Shown: positions 1-6,295 of the stretch, piece by piece
How the letters are laid out: the number at the start of each line of letters is the position of its first letter
Numbering within the stretch: the stretch's first letter is position 1
Assembly (NCBI GenBank): GCA_030613045.1
Contig: JAUWMS010000123.1
Coordinates: forward strand, 1-7,169
From: Candidatus Latescibacterota bacterium
GTDB taxonomy: Bacteria > Latescibacterota > 4484-107
DNA: 7,169 nt
Direction of reading: 5' to 3'
Translations under genes and position numbers: made by a program
The notes under the pieces: model-generated
Told to the model about the DNA's origin: nothing
Database searches by the model: none
What the model saw: only the letters and a program-made list of their open reading frames with translations

Positions 1-170
1 CCGCCGGCAAGCGCCGGAAACGCATCGGACAGTGCGCTGCTAACGCCGGAGGCAGGGACCGCAACACAAATCCCAAAGCGCCTTCGAACACTTGGGATCT
101 CGGCTGCGTAGGGCCTGTGTCGTCAACCGCAACAACACACACAGCCTGCAAGCGCGATGACTACCTCAAG
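1..170. other. 3' flank of the Roco gene, no supported gene
   Basis: No convincing gene is visible here. On the strand of the Roco gene this is its downstream region. Two weak inverted repeats are present. ATCCCAA at 70-76 pairs with TTGGGAT at 92-98 around a 15-nt loop. A bulged stem joins roughly 112-120 and 139-147 (TGTGT/ACACA core). Neither is followed by a T-run on the minus strand, so they are at best weak candidates for transcript-end structures. The first bases are rich in CCGG/GCCGG motifs. Confidence 0.3.
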
Positions 171-2705
171 CTATTCACTGTATTCCTTTGCGTGGTGTTC
201 GCACAGCCATAGATAGTGCCCCTCAGGGGTCAGCACTTTCCTCAGCCCACCCCAATGCTGCTGCGGGTCTTTCTCATCCAATAACTGGCGTATCGCCCGC
301 AAGGCTGCACCTTCGACCCGCTCCGGGTCATGAACTTCGCCAGCAGTATGGGCCAGGCCCACCTCACGAGCTTCTTCCAGATCGGGCAATTTTTTGACCA
401 ACTCAGTCATCAATGTCAGGTCGTTCTTAAACATCTTCTCATATTCCGGCAAAGCCACGCCTACCCAAGGACCAGCCAGAGGAGCTGCATACTTCAACAC
501 AGTGAACATCTTTTGAAGGTAAGGCGCAGTGGCCCTGATCCAATTTGCTGGATCAGGGATCTGGTACAATCCACACTCCTTGGTGGGATGCCATTCGCCG
601 GGAGCCTGACAATAGAGCTGCAAATCTATCTTCTGCCCGATGAGGGCTTTTCTCCAACGCGAGATGTCGCGGGGTCGTAGGACAAAAACGTTGGGACAAT
701 GGGAGTCAATCTTTGACTGCTCCCGTCGGAAAGCGTTGGTGAATTCGCGTTGTGCCAGTTCTCGTAAAGCTCTCACTTCCTCCAGGATTACATCTTGCTT
801 TCCGCCAATGCTCGTTTCTAAGACATCAATCCGCTCCAGCACCCTATCCTGCGTGCGCCAGTGCAGCCCGAAGAGCAGGCCCGGCACCGAAACGGGTTTA
901 AAAGACACGGGGCATTGGATCTCTTGGACAGGGGGAGTTCTTTCGATTGCTTTTTGGAGATTGGCGTAGTTGAATTCGTGGCTGCACGGTTCGCCAGCGT
1001 GCCCCGGACAGGGAATCAGACGGTCAATCTTGAGCCCTGGAAATCGTCGCAACGTGACTTCGATCCCGTCTTTGAGCAAGGCAAAGAAGTTCTGCGGGTT
1101 GGGTCCCCGGACCGTGAGCTGAAGATACCGCTCGTGGGGAAAGGCTTGCGCCAAGGCCAGATGTTTTCGCTCCGGATCGTAGGCAAAGAGCGCGCCGTTG
1201 CGCCAGTGGGTGTGCGTGGTGAACCGGTGCGACCGGGCGATGAACCACGTGGGAATCCCGGCCGGAATGGTGTTCAGCCTGAATTTCATCGAGATTTCGC
1301 GGCACGGCTCTATCTCCGTGATCGCATCCCATTGCCGCGCATAATCGGGCGGATCGAGGGGCAAGCGCTCCACCACTAGGCTGATCTCTCGGTTCTCCAG
1401 CGTGCGGTAGGATAGGTCGAAGCGCTCCATCAAGCGCAGGAAATGATCCTGCATGACTGGCTCAAGATCTCGCCAAAGCTCGCGCATGTGCACACTGGTA
1501 AAGATGCCCGACTCGCCAATGACCTCTTCGCTCTCCACTACCTTGCTGATGTATTCCGTCACCCATTGCGGCTTGAGGATCACCAGGTTGTCGAGTTCTT
1601 CGTCGTCTTGGAAATAGAGGATGTCGCCCAACTCGTGCAGCCATTGTGCCAATATCCTCACATAGTCACCCAAACCCCCGTGCGCGGCCATGATCTTCCG
1701 CAGCACGGACGGGGCGATGTGCTTTTCATCCCGGGCACGGATGGCCTCTGCTGCATTAAGCCAGCTCGCAGGCCAGATCTGGCCCATCAGGGGCAAGTCC
1801 GCTGCTGCACGGATAAGCGCTTCTCGTAGCTCCTCGATGCCCGCTCCGGTTAGGTTGCTGATCTCGCAATGGCCGACGATCTGCGGATACTTGGCCCGCA
1901 ATTGGCTGAGCGGCAGATCGGCGTCCCGCTGATCAATGTGGGTGGCGACAATGAGGACCGGCGACTCCGGAGCGCGGGCCTGAATCGCGTCCAGCCAGTA
2001 ATAGAGCTTGCCCTGCTCATACCCATGCCGGGCATTCCAGGCCAGCACAAAGAGGGAACGGTTGGTCAGGAAGAACTGGTGCGTGGCGTGGTAGATCTCC
2101 TGGCCCCCGAAATTCCAGGCATTGAGCTGCATAATCACGTCCGCTTCCGCGGGGTGTTCCAATTCCAGCGATTCGATCCAAATGCCGTGCGTGGTGGATA
2201 GCTGGGGATCAAACGCTTCGCCGCGAAGTGACCGCAGCAGCGCGGTTTTCCCCACACCTCCTTCGCCCACTACCAGTAGCTTGGAGACCCACTGCCGACG
2301 GCTCGCCTCCAATTGCTCGCGCAGGTAGGCCAGAATAGCCTCCGTACCTTGCTCGACAATCTCGGGAGGCATTGAGGTAAGGGGATTGCCATCGAGGTCT
2401 AGACTCTCTAAGCTGGTCAGTCGGCCAATCTCCGGAGGCAACTCCGTCAGTTGGTTGTTCCTAAGATCTAGGCTCGTCAAGGAGGTCAGTTGGCCAATCT
2501 CCGAAGGCAACTCCGTCAGTTGGTTGCCTTCGAGGTATAGGCTCGTCAAGGAGGTCCGTTGGCCAATCTCCGGAGGTAAGACAGTCAACTCTTCCCTAGA
2601 GAGGTCGAGCCCCGTCCCGAGCTCCGTCCACCCTTCTTCGGCAGCCTGTTCGATAATTCGGAGCGCCTCCTCTTCCCTCGTGGGGCGTTTGTTTGATCTA
2701 GCCAT
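171..2705 (-). CDS. Roco family protein (LRR-Roc-COR GTPase) with long C-terminal extension
   Basis: A complete 844-residue multidomain GTP-binding protein of the Roco family. Residues 31-115 hold about four 23-residue leucine-rich repeats (LxxLPxEIGxLTSLxxLxL). The Roc GTPase follows: P-loop GEGGVGKT at 147-154, likely switch I threonines at 170-172, a G3-like WNFGGQE at 197-203 followed by IYHATHQFFLT, G4-like THID at 255-258 and G5-like EISN at 281-284. Roughly 310-545 is the COR region. A Cys/His cluster (C566, H569, C574, H576, C598) follows, then a predicted helical stretch at about 615-660 and a region to 844 ending in WGGLRKVLTPEG and YLWLCEHH. The COR module normally mediates dimerisation coupled to GTP turnover; the last 180 residues I cannot assign. 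No signal peptide or membrane segment is seen, so it is probably cytoplasmic. Asn198 stands where most Ras-like GTPases have Asp in DxxG. The ATG start is supported by AAGGAG 8 nt upstream. The family is certain; the biological role is unknown. Confidence 0.94.
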   Translation of the reverse strand: MARSNKRPTREEEALRIIEQAAEEGWTELGTGLDLSREELTVLPPEIGQRTSLTSLYLEGNQLTELPSEIGQLTSLTSLDLRNNQLTELPPEIGRLTSLESLDLDGNPLTSMPPEIVEQGTEAILAYLREQLEASRRQWVSKLLVVGEGGVGKTALLRSLRGEAFDPQLSTTHGIWIESLELEHPAEADVIMQLNAWNFGGQEIYHATHQFFLTNRSLFVLAWNARHGYEQGKLYYWLDAIQARAPESPVLIVATHIDQRDADLPLSQLRAKYPQIVGHCEISNLTGAGIEELREALIRAAADLPLMGQIWPASWLNAAEAIRARDEKHIAPSVLRKIMAAHGGLGDYVRILAQWLHELGDILYFQDDEELDNLVILKPQWVTEYISKVVESEEVIGESGIFTSVHMRELWRDLEPVMQDHFLRLMERFDLSYRTLENREISLVVERLPLDPPDYARQWDAITEIEPCREISMKFRLNTIPAGIPTWFIARSHRFTTHTHWRNGALFAYDPERKHLALAQAFPHERYLQLTVRGPNPQNFFALLKDGIEVTLRRFPGLKIDRLIPCPGHAGEPCSHEFNYANLQKAIERTPPVQEIQCPVSFKPVSVPGLLFGLHWRTQDRVLERIDVLETSIGGKQDVILEEVRALRELAQREFTNAFRREQSKIDSHCPNVFVLRPRDISRWRKALIGQKIDLQLYCQAPGEWHPTKECGLYQIPDPANWIRATAPYLQKMFTVLKYAAPLAGPWVGVALPEYEKMFKNDLTLMTELVKKLPDLEEAREVGLAHTAGEVHDPERVEGAALRAIRQLLDEKDPQQHWGGLRKVLTPEGHYLWLCEHHAKEYSE
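2423..2576 (-). repeat. 69-bp tandem repeat coding the LRRs
   Basis: The sequence GGCCAATCTCCG (plus-strand spelling) recurs at 2423, 2492 and 2561, exactly 69 bp apart, which is one 23-residue leucine-rich repeat. The units at 2423-2491 and 2492-2560 agree at about 59 of 69 bases by my count, with most differences in one block. Such DNA-level identity points to recent duplication or gene conversion within the Roco gene rather than old, diverged repeats. Confidence 0.85.
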
Positions 2706-2713
2706 GGCTCAAG

Positions 2714-2719
2714 CTCCTT
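2714..2719 (-). promoter_or_regulatory. Shine-Dalgarno site of the Roco gene
   Basis: AAGGAG on the minus strand, separated by 8 nt from the ATG at 2705. This fixes the start of the Roco gene and shows it has its own strong ribosome binding site, despite lying only 75 bp after the preceding small ORF. I could not identify a convincing -35/-10 promoter in that gap. Confidence 0.75.
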
Positions 2720-2780
2720 TTTGTCAGCATCCTCCCAATTGAGAAGTAGCGTCCCTGATCATATTCATACCTAAAGTGTG

Positions 2781-2939
2781 CTACGCTGGTGCAGCTGCCT
2801 TTGCATCAACCTCCTCCAGCTTGAACCGAACACTGACCACCAGCGGCATTTCGCCCTCTTCGAGCACGCATCTTGGCTTTCCCTCTCGGCATGTTTCACC
2901 CCACAGGGGAGCGATCCGTGAAAGGGCCGCAAGTTTCAC
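2781..2939 (-). CDS. small hypothetical ORF (52 aa), GTG start
   Basis: A 52-residue frame starting with GTG whose first bases overlap the stop of the preceding ORF as GTGA (2936-2939), the arrangement seen for translationally coupled genes. The product has an ordinary amino-acid mix, with a segment PLVVSVRFKLEEVD and an Ala-rich end (AKAAAPA). It has two cysteines, no signal peptide and no membrane segment. I do not recognise it. The frame has a TGA not far upstream of the GTG, so this is probably the only start. It ends 75 bp before the Roco gene. It could be a real small gene or a chance open frame; coupling and residue composition favour the former. Confidence 0.38.
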   Translation of the reverse strand: MKLAALSRIAPLWGETCREGKPRCVLEEGEMPLVVSVRFKLEEVDAKAAAPA

Positions 2940-3163
2940 TGAATATCTATCCCGATCCGGCGTTTCTTTTTCTGTTCACTCACCGCGATCCGGTATGATG
3001 CGATTCCCTTTCTGCAGGAGACGACGTACTCCTCCTCATCATAGGTGCCCAGGACAATCCAGCCCATTTCCTTCATCCGGGTTTTGTAAAAACGAACGAT
3101 CTGTTTCAGAATATTTCCGGAAATGGTAAATAGGCGGCAAACCCGATCCTTGCGATCAAGCAT
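2936..3163 (-). CDS. small hypothetical protein (75 aa) overlapping the solute-binding gene
   Basis: A small protein whose centre, IVRFYKTRMKEMGW, followed by alternating beta-like segments (EEEYVVSCRKG, SYRIAVSE, RRIGIDIQ), resembles a module seen in many small bacterial proteins of unknown function: an F-Y-x3-M-x3-GW helix, then two or three strands. The resemblance is from memory, not a search. The frame stays open upstream to 3244, inside the solute-binding gene. I chose ATG at 3163 because it gives only an 8-nt overlap with that gene's stop; ATG at 3175 is an alternative. GGAG sits directly against the 3163 ATG, too close to be ideal. The N-terminal strand expected of such modules is short here, so the gene may be truncated. 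Its own stop overlaps the next small ORF by 4 nt. Confidence 0.55.
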   Translation of the reverse strand: MLDRKDRVCRLFTISGNILKQIVRFYKTRMKEMGWIVLGTYDEEEYVVSCRKGIASYRIAVSEQKKKRRIGIDIQ

Positions 3164-4661
3164 CTCCAATGCCATCCCGCTCTGAAATCCAGCGCTGCAC
3201 ACGCCTTCGCTGCAGCACGCTCCAACCATAGGGCGCCACAGCAACCAGCATCACGCCGAGCGACACCCACATCAGAAGGGTTGCTCCCCTTCCGGCCTTT
3301 TCGCCTCCGAACGCCCCATACTTCTCCCTTGTATATGCGGTCCACGCGCCAATCGTCCTGTTTCGGATTTCGGGATCGCCCCATTTTTCGGCCAGGTCGA
3401 AGGCCTCCGCTTCGGTGATCGGCACGGCGCACAAGCTCCGCAGATCCTCCTTTTGAACCCCCCGCTCGATGACCTGCTTCCACGCCCGCACCAACTCCCG
3501 ATGCGAATCCACCAACAGCACGCCCACCAGATCGTTCACGATCCGCCACCGCGTGCTGCCCTTCTCGGAATCGTAGATCAGGGAAGAATGCCAGTCAAAG
3601 GGATTCATCCGAACGGACGTGCTTTCTCCGGCCTTCTCATAGAGCGAGGGGGTCACGGAGAAGCGGTTGAGCTGAAATTCAATTGGCCCGCCCGGTGTGC
3701 CCTTCCTGAGCATCCAGAGTTTCTGGCCCGGCTCGGACAGTACGAATTCGAGGAACAATTGCGCGGCTTCGAGGTGCGGCGCGCCCTTGAGGATCGCGAT
3801 GGCGTCCGGGTTCACGATGGTCAGATTCTCCGGCATGGTGTATCCGATGTATTTCTCACCCACCTCATCCACCTGCGCCCACGCATAAAAATCAATGGCC
3901 AGTCCGTACGCCACTTCGCCCACGGCCACGTCCTTGACGGATTGATTGGAACCCTTGGTAAAATTCCGCACGTTGGCTCCAAGACGCGTGAGCACCTCCC
4001 ACCCTTTCTCCCATCCGAAGGCCTGGAGAATGATCTCGTACGCCATGTGCACGCTTCCGCTGCTCCGGGGGTCCGCGGATCCCACCCACGTCAAGAGGCG
4101 CGGATCGCCCAGATCTTCCCAGGTTTTCGGCTCCGGAAGGTGAATCATATTGAGCACCGCCTTGTTGAAGATGATGCCGAAGCCGGCCAGCGTGGCGCCG
4201 TACCAATGATACTCCGGATCATACATCGGCATGCCCCCGCTCCTCGGCGCGATTTGCTCAAGGATGTCCTCCGGCAACCGATAGGGATGCATCAGGTTCA
4301 GCCGTCTCAGTTCCAGATAGGGATCCACGCCGCCTCCAAACATCATGTCAATCCCGATGCCCTCCGGACGGGCTGAAAACTCCGATTTGACGAACCGAAG
4401 CATCGCGGACGTGCCCCCCTGATCGAGCCATTCCACACCGATCCGCTCTCCCGTGCGCGCCTCTGAGAATTGCTCGAATCCGTGCTCGAACTCCGTCTGG
4501 ATGCCCTCCCAGTGCGGAGAGACGATGATGACTTTTTTCTCGGCAAAGGAAATGGCGGGGAACGACAGGAGCGCGCATAGGATCAGAAAACAGGTAAAGG
4601 TAAAGGTAGAGAAGGAGTCTCCCTTGCCCTTACCTTGATTTTTTTGATGAAACCAGTTCAT
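3156..4661 (-). CDS. ABC-type extracellular solute-binding protein with C-terminal membrane anchor
   Basis: A 501-residue periplasmic-binding-protein-like product, probably the capture subunit of an ABC importer. The N-terminus has a basic stretch, then a hydrophobic signal segment (CFLILCALLSFPAISFA) with likely cleavage near residue 40. The mature start EKKVIIVSPHWEG and later AGFGIIFNKAVL, PKTWEDLGDPRL and GSADPRSSG are typical of family 1 / iron(III)-type binding proteins. FLEFVLSEPGQKLW is the usual helix near the end of the fold. The C-terminal part is longer than usual: about 150 residues follow, with a hydrophobic segment at about 460-482 (LLMWVSLGVMLVAVAP) and a basic tail, so the protein may be tethered to the membrane. 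The ATG at 4661 is preferred over the upstream in-frame GTG at 4685 because GGAGAGG lies just before it. No permease or ATPase is adjacent. Ligand unknown; sugar is suggested only by the beta-glucosidase upstream. Confidence 0.9.
   Translation of the reverse strand: MNWFHQKNQGKGKGDSFSTFTFTCFLILCALLSFPAISFAEKKVIIVSPHWEGIQTEFEHGFEQFSEARTGERIGVEWLDQGGTSAMLRFVKSEFSARPEGIGIDMMFGGGVDPYLELRRLNLMHPYRLPEDILEQIAPRSGGMPMYDPEYHWYGATLAGFGIIFNKAVLNMIHLPEPKTWEDLGDPRLLTWVGSADPRSSGSVHMAYEIILQAFGWEKGWEVLTRLGANVRNFTKGSNQSVKDVAVGEVAYGLAIDFYAWAQVDEVGEKYIGYTMPENLTIVNPDAIAILKGAPHLEAAQLFLEFVLSEPGQKLWMLRKGTPGGPIEFQLNRFSVTPSLYEKAGESTSVRMNPFDWHSSLIYDSEKGSTRWRIVNDLVGVLLVDSHRELVRAWKQVIERGVQKEDLRSLCAVPITEAEAFDLAEKWGDPEIRNRTIGAWTAYTREKYGAFGGEKAGRGATLLMWVSLGVMLVAVAPYGWSVLQRRRVQRWISERDGIGDA
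4592..4635 (-). other. long hairpin in signal-peptide codons of the solute-binding gene
   Basis: On the mRNA sense strand AGGTAAGGGCAAGGG can pair with CCTTTACCTTTACCT, giving 15 aligned positions with one mismatch and two G-U pairs. The stem then continues after a one-base bulge for three more pairs. The arms code the KGKG and TFTFT parts of the signal peptide. The right arm consists of a repeated hexamer (GGTAAA, plus-strand spelling). The stem begins about 25 nt after the ATG, where structure can affect translation. It could equally be a short inserted repeat tolerated in frame. Confidence 0.4.
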
Positions 4662-4699
4662 AGTCCTCTCCGGAAAATGCCGCACGTTGTACGTCTCAT
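4658..4699 (-). CDS. possible 13-codon leader ORF before the solute-binding gene
   Basis: A tiny frame (MRRTTCGIFRRGL) whose TGA overlaps the ATG of the solute-binding gene as ATGA. Its own ATG overlaps the stop of another tiny frame in the same way. The Shine-Dalgarno GGAGAGG of the downstream gene lies inside it. It is too short for coding statistics and may be chance. Confidence 0.18.
   Translation of the reverse strand: MRRTTCGIFRRGL
4665..4671 (-). promoter_or_regulatory. Shine-Dalgarno site of the solute-binding gene
   Basis: GGAGAGG on the minus strand, with ACT between it and the ATG at 4661, or 6 nt counted from GGAG. It decides between this ATG and the in-frame GTG 24 nt upstream, which has no comparable site. 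Confidence 0.7.
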
Positions 4700-4749
4700 T
4701 CGACGTACGTTGCCACTGACGTACGTTGAAAATGACGTATGTTCATGCC
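4686..4749. repeat. four 16-bp-spaced GTACGT repeats between beta-glucosidase and solute-binding genes
   Basis: The core GTACGT starts at 4689, 4705 and 4721, and its variant GTATGT at 4737: four sites at exactly 16-bp intervals. The 11-mer GACGTACGTTG is identical at 4702 and 4718 and matches 9 of 11 bases at 4734. The core extends to the palindrome ACGTACGT in the two central copies. The array occupies almost the entire gap between the beta-glucosidase stop and the solute-binding start. It could be an array of protein-binding sites or a mini-tandem repeat of no function. Confidence 0.75.
4696..4746 (-). CDS. possible 16-codon leader ORF within the 16-bp repeats
   Basis: A tiny frame (MNIRHFQRTSVATYVE) that starts 10 bp after the beta-glucosidase stop and ends with an ATGA overlap onto the next tiny frame. 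AGAGGG precedes its ATG closely. Its codons are mostly the 16-bp repeat, so the frame may simply be a by-product of it. Confidence 0.18.
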   Translation of the reverse strand: MNIRHFQRTSVATYVE

Positions 4750-4756
4750 CTCTTTT

Positions 4757-6106
4757 TCAGGCTTCCACCCCGTTCGCCAAGATCACCTCGCCAACCCAGC
4801 GTCCGCTCTCTTTGAGTATCCGCTGCTGCGTCGGATAGTCCACGTAGGTGATGCCGAACCGCTTGGAATAGCCGTGCGCCCACTCAAAATTGTCCATCAG
4901 GGACCAAACGAAATATCCGGCCAACGGAATGCCCTCCTGAATGGCCCGGTGGGCCTGGATGAAATGATCGCGCAGATAGGCCTTCCGACGCGGATCGCGG
5001 ACCTGGCCGTCCGGACCCACTTCATCCGAGAAAGCCGCTCCGTTCTCCGTAACATACAGCAGGGGAGCTTTGTAATCCCGGTGCACCCGATTCAAGGTCT
5101 CATAAAGCCCCTCCGGGTAGATTTCCCAGTCCATCTCCGTATATTCAGAATTCTCCGGATGCACGTCCCGGATCCGGAGAAATCCGCCCTCCGGATCGGC
5201 GGCCATCACGCTTCGGGTGTAGTAGTTCACGCCGAGAAAATCCGTCTTTTCCGAGATGGCCTTCATATCCCCTACCTGAACCTCCGGAGCGCAGTCGCCG
5301 TACCAAGCCAGCATGTCCTCGGGATAGGCCCCCTTGAATACCGGGTCCAGGAACCAACGGTTCAGATAGCCATCGAAGCGCCGGGCCGCGGCCCGGTCCT
5401 CTTCGCTCTCGGAAGCCGGCTGCACGGGAGCTATATTACACACGATCCCCACCTGCGTTCGCGCATTTCCACGTTCCCGAAGCACGCGCACAGCCTCTCC
5501 GTGGGAAAGCAGGAGATGGTGAGATACCTGCACGGCGGTCGCAAGATCGGTGATTCCCGGCGCATGCATGCCCGTTTCGTGGCCCAGAAAAGCCGCCACC
5601 CAAGGCTCGTTGTGCGTGATCCAGTGCGCCACCCGGTCTCCCAGCCGCTCGCTGACCGCTGCCGTATAATCCCGGAACGCAACTACGGTATCCCGGTTCG
5701 CCCATCCTCCCCGGTCCTGGAGGGCCTGGGGCAAATCCCAATGATACAGGGTGACGAAAGGCTGAATTCCCGCATCTAACAGACCATCCACGAGCCGGTC
5801 GTAGAAATCCAGTCCCGCCGGATTCAGCGTTCCCCGGCCCTCGGGAAATATCCGGGGCCACGCCACCGAGAACCGGTACCCCTTCAGTCCGATCTCCCGC
5901 ATCAGCGCAATATCTTCCCGGTATCGGTGGTAATGATCGCACGCCACATCGCCCGTATCTCCGTTGTACACCTTCCCCGGCGTACGGCAGAATCGGTCCC
6001 AGATGGACTCCCCCCTTCCGCCCTTTTCGTACCCTCCCTCGATCTGATAGGAAGCCGTGGCCGCTCCCCATACGAAATGCTCCGGAAAATGCAGCAATGA
6101 TCCCAT
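4757..6106 (-). CDS. GH1 beta-glucosidase
   Basis: A complete 449-residue glycoside hydrolase family 1 enzyme, the usual length for bacterial members. It hydrolyses terminal beta-D-glucosides such as cellobiose by the retaining double-displacement mechanism, in a TIM-barrel fold. The N-terminal family signature FVWGAATASYQIEG is at 11-24. The acid/base Glu167 lies in THNEP (164-168) and the nucleophile Glu354 in YVTENG (351-356). Sugar-binding elements include Gln21, His122-Trp123 in LYHWDLP, Asn166, Asn294-Tyr296 in GVNYYTR, Trp401 and Glu408-Trp409 in WSLMDNFEWAHGYSKRFG. There is no signal peptide, so it acts in the cytoplasm on imported sugars. GGAGG 5 nt before the ATG supports the start. 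The solute-binding gene follows on the same strand after a short repeat-filled gap, suggesting joint transcription. Family and catalytic competence are certain; activity on beta-galactosides or beta-fucosides as well is possible. Confidence 0.97.
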   Translation of the reverse strand: MGSLLHFPEHFVWGAATASYQIEGGYEKGGRGESIWDRFCRTPGKVYNGDTGDVACDHYHRYREDIALMREIGLKGYRFSVAWPRIFPEGRGTLNPAGLDFYDRLVDGLLDAGIQPFVTLYHWDLPQALQDRGGWANRDTVVAFRDYTAAVSERLGDRVAHWITHNEPWVAAFLGHETGMHAPGITDLATAVQVSHHLLLSHGEAVRVLRERGNARTQVGIVCNIAPVQPASESEEDRAAARRFDGYLNRWFLDPVFKGAYPEDMLAWYGDCAPEVQVGDMKAISEKTDFLGVNYYTRSVMAADPEGGFLRIRDVHPENSEYTEMDWEIYPEGLYETLNRVHRDYKAPLLYVTENGAAFSDEVGPDGQVRDPRRKAYLRDHFIQAHRAIQEGIPLAGYFVWSLMDNFEWAHGYSKRFGITYVDYPTQQRILKESGRWVGEVILANGVEA

Positions 6107-6111
6107 ATTAT

Positions 6112-6116
6112 CCTCC
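6112..6116 (-). promoter_or_regulatory. Shine-Dalgarno site of the beta-glucosidase gene
   Basis: GGAGG on the minus strand, 5 nt before the ATG at 6106, within GGGAGGATAATATG. This strong site fixes the start. Confidence 0.8.
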
Positions 6117-6163
6117 CGTAAGGTGTGCCGCTCAGTAAGTGGACAGCATTAAACTACCATTTC

Positions 6164-6242
6164 ACCACGGAGATACGGAGGCACGGAGAACCCCTGGGCA
6201 AGAGGGTGAAGAGCTTTGGTTTCTTTCGTGTATTTCGTGGTA
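6164..6242. repeat. interspersed repeat of the ACCACGGAG/ACCACGAA type
   Basis: At the left end ACCACGGAGATACGGAGG is followed by CACGGAGAA, a chain of CACGGAG-like units. At the right end TTTCGTGTATTTCGTGGTA is, in reverse complement, TACCACGAAATACACGAAA. The two ends therefore form an imperfect inverted repeat of about 18 bp around a spacer of about 30 bp. From memory, chains of this kind (ACCACGGAGACACGGAG and ACCACGAAATACACGAA) occur in many copies between genes in environmental bacterial genomes. No transposase is associated. The rest of the 6107-6295 gap shows no gene or clear promoter. Confidence 0.6.
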
Positions 6243-6295
6243 GGCATAAAAAAGAATTTTGTCCAAGAACTTAAAGCCGTGTTGTCGCCAAAAGC

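Noticed and set aside
20..70. Integron attC-like site suggested by GCTAAC/GTTAGC near position 50
   Set aside because: The flanking bases do not fit the paired core-site consensus and no matching second core is present.
3..212. Plus-strand open frame from the left edge, running into the antisense of the Roco 3' end
   Set aside because: It has no recognisable motif, overlaps a certain gene on the other strand and is explained by chance.
3453..4376. 307-codon open frame on the plus strand opposite the solute-binding gene
   Set aside because: It is a mirror of a well-supported gene on the other strand and its His/Arg/Pro-rich composition is typical of antisense frames.
4662..4685. GTG start giving a 509-residue solute-binding protein
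   Set aside because: There is no good ribosome binding site before the GTG, whereas GGAGAGG directly precedes the ATG at 4661.
4739..5779. 346-codon open frame on the plus strand opposite the beta-glucosidase
   Set aside because: It lies entirely antisense to a clear GH1 gene, has no recognisable motif and no ribosome binding site I can support; it is a by-product of the codon bias of the real gene.
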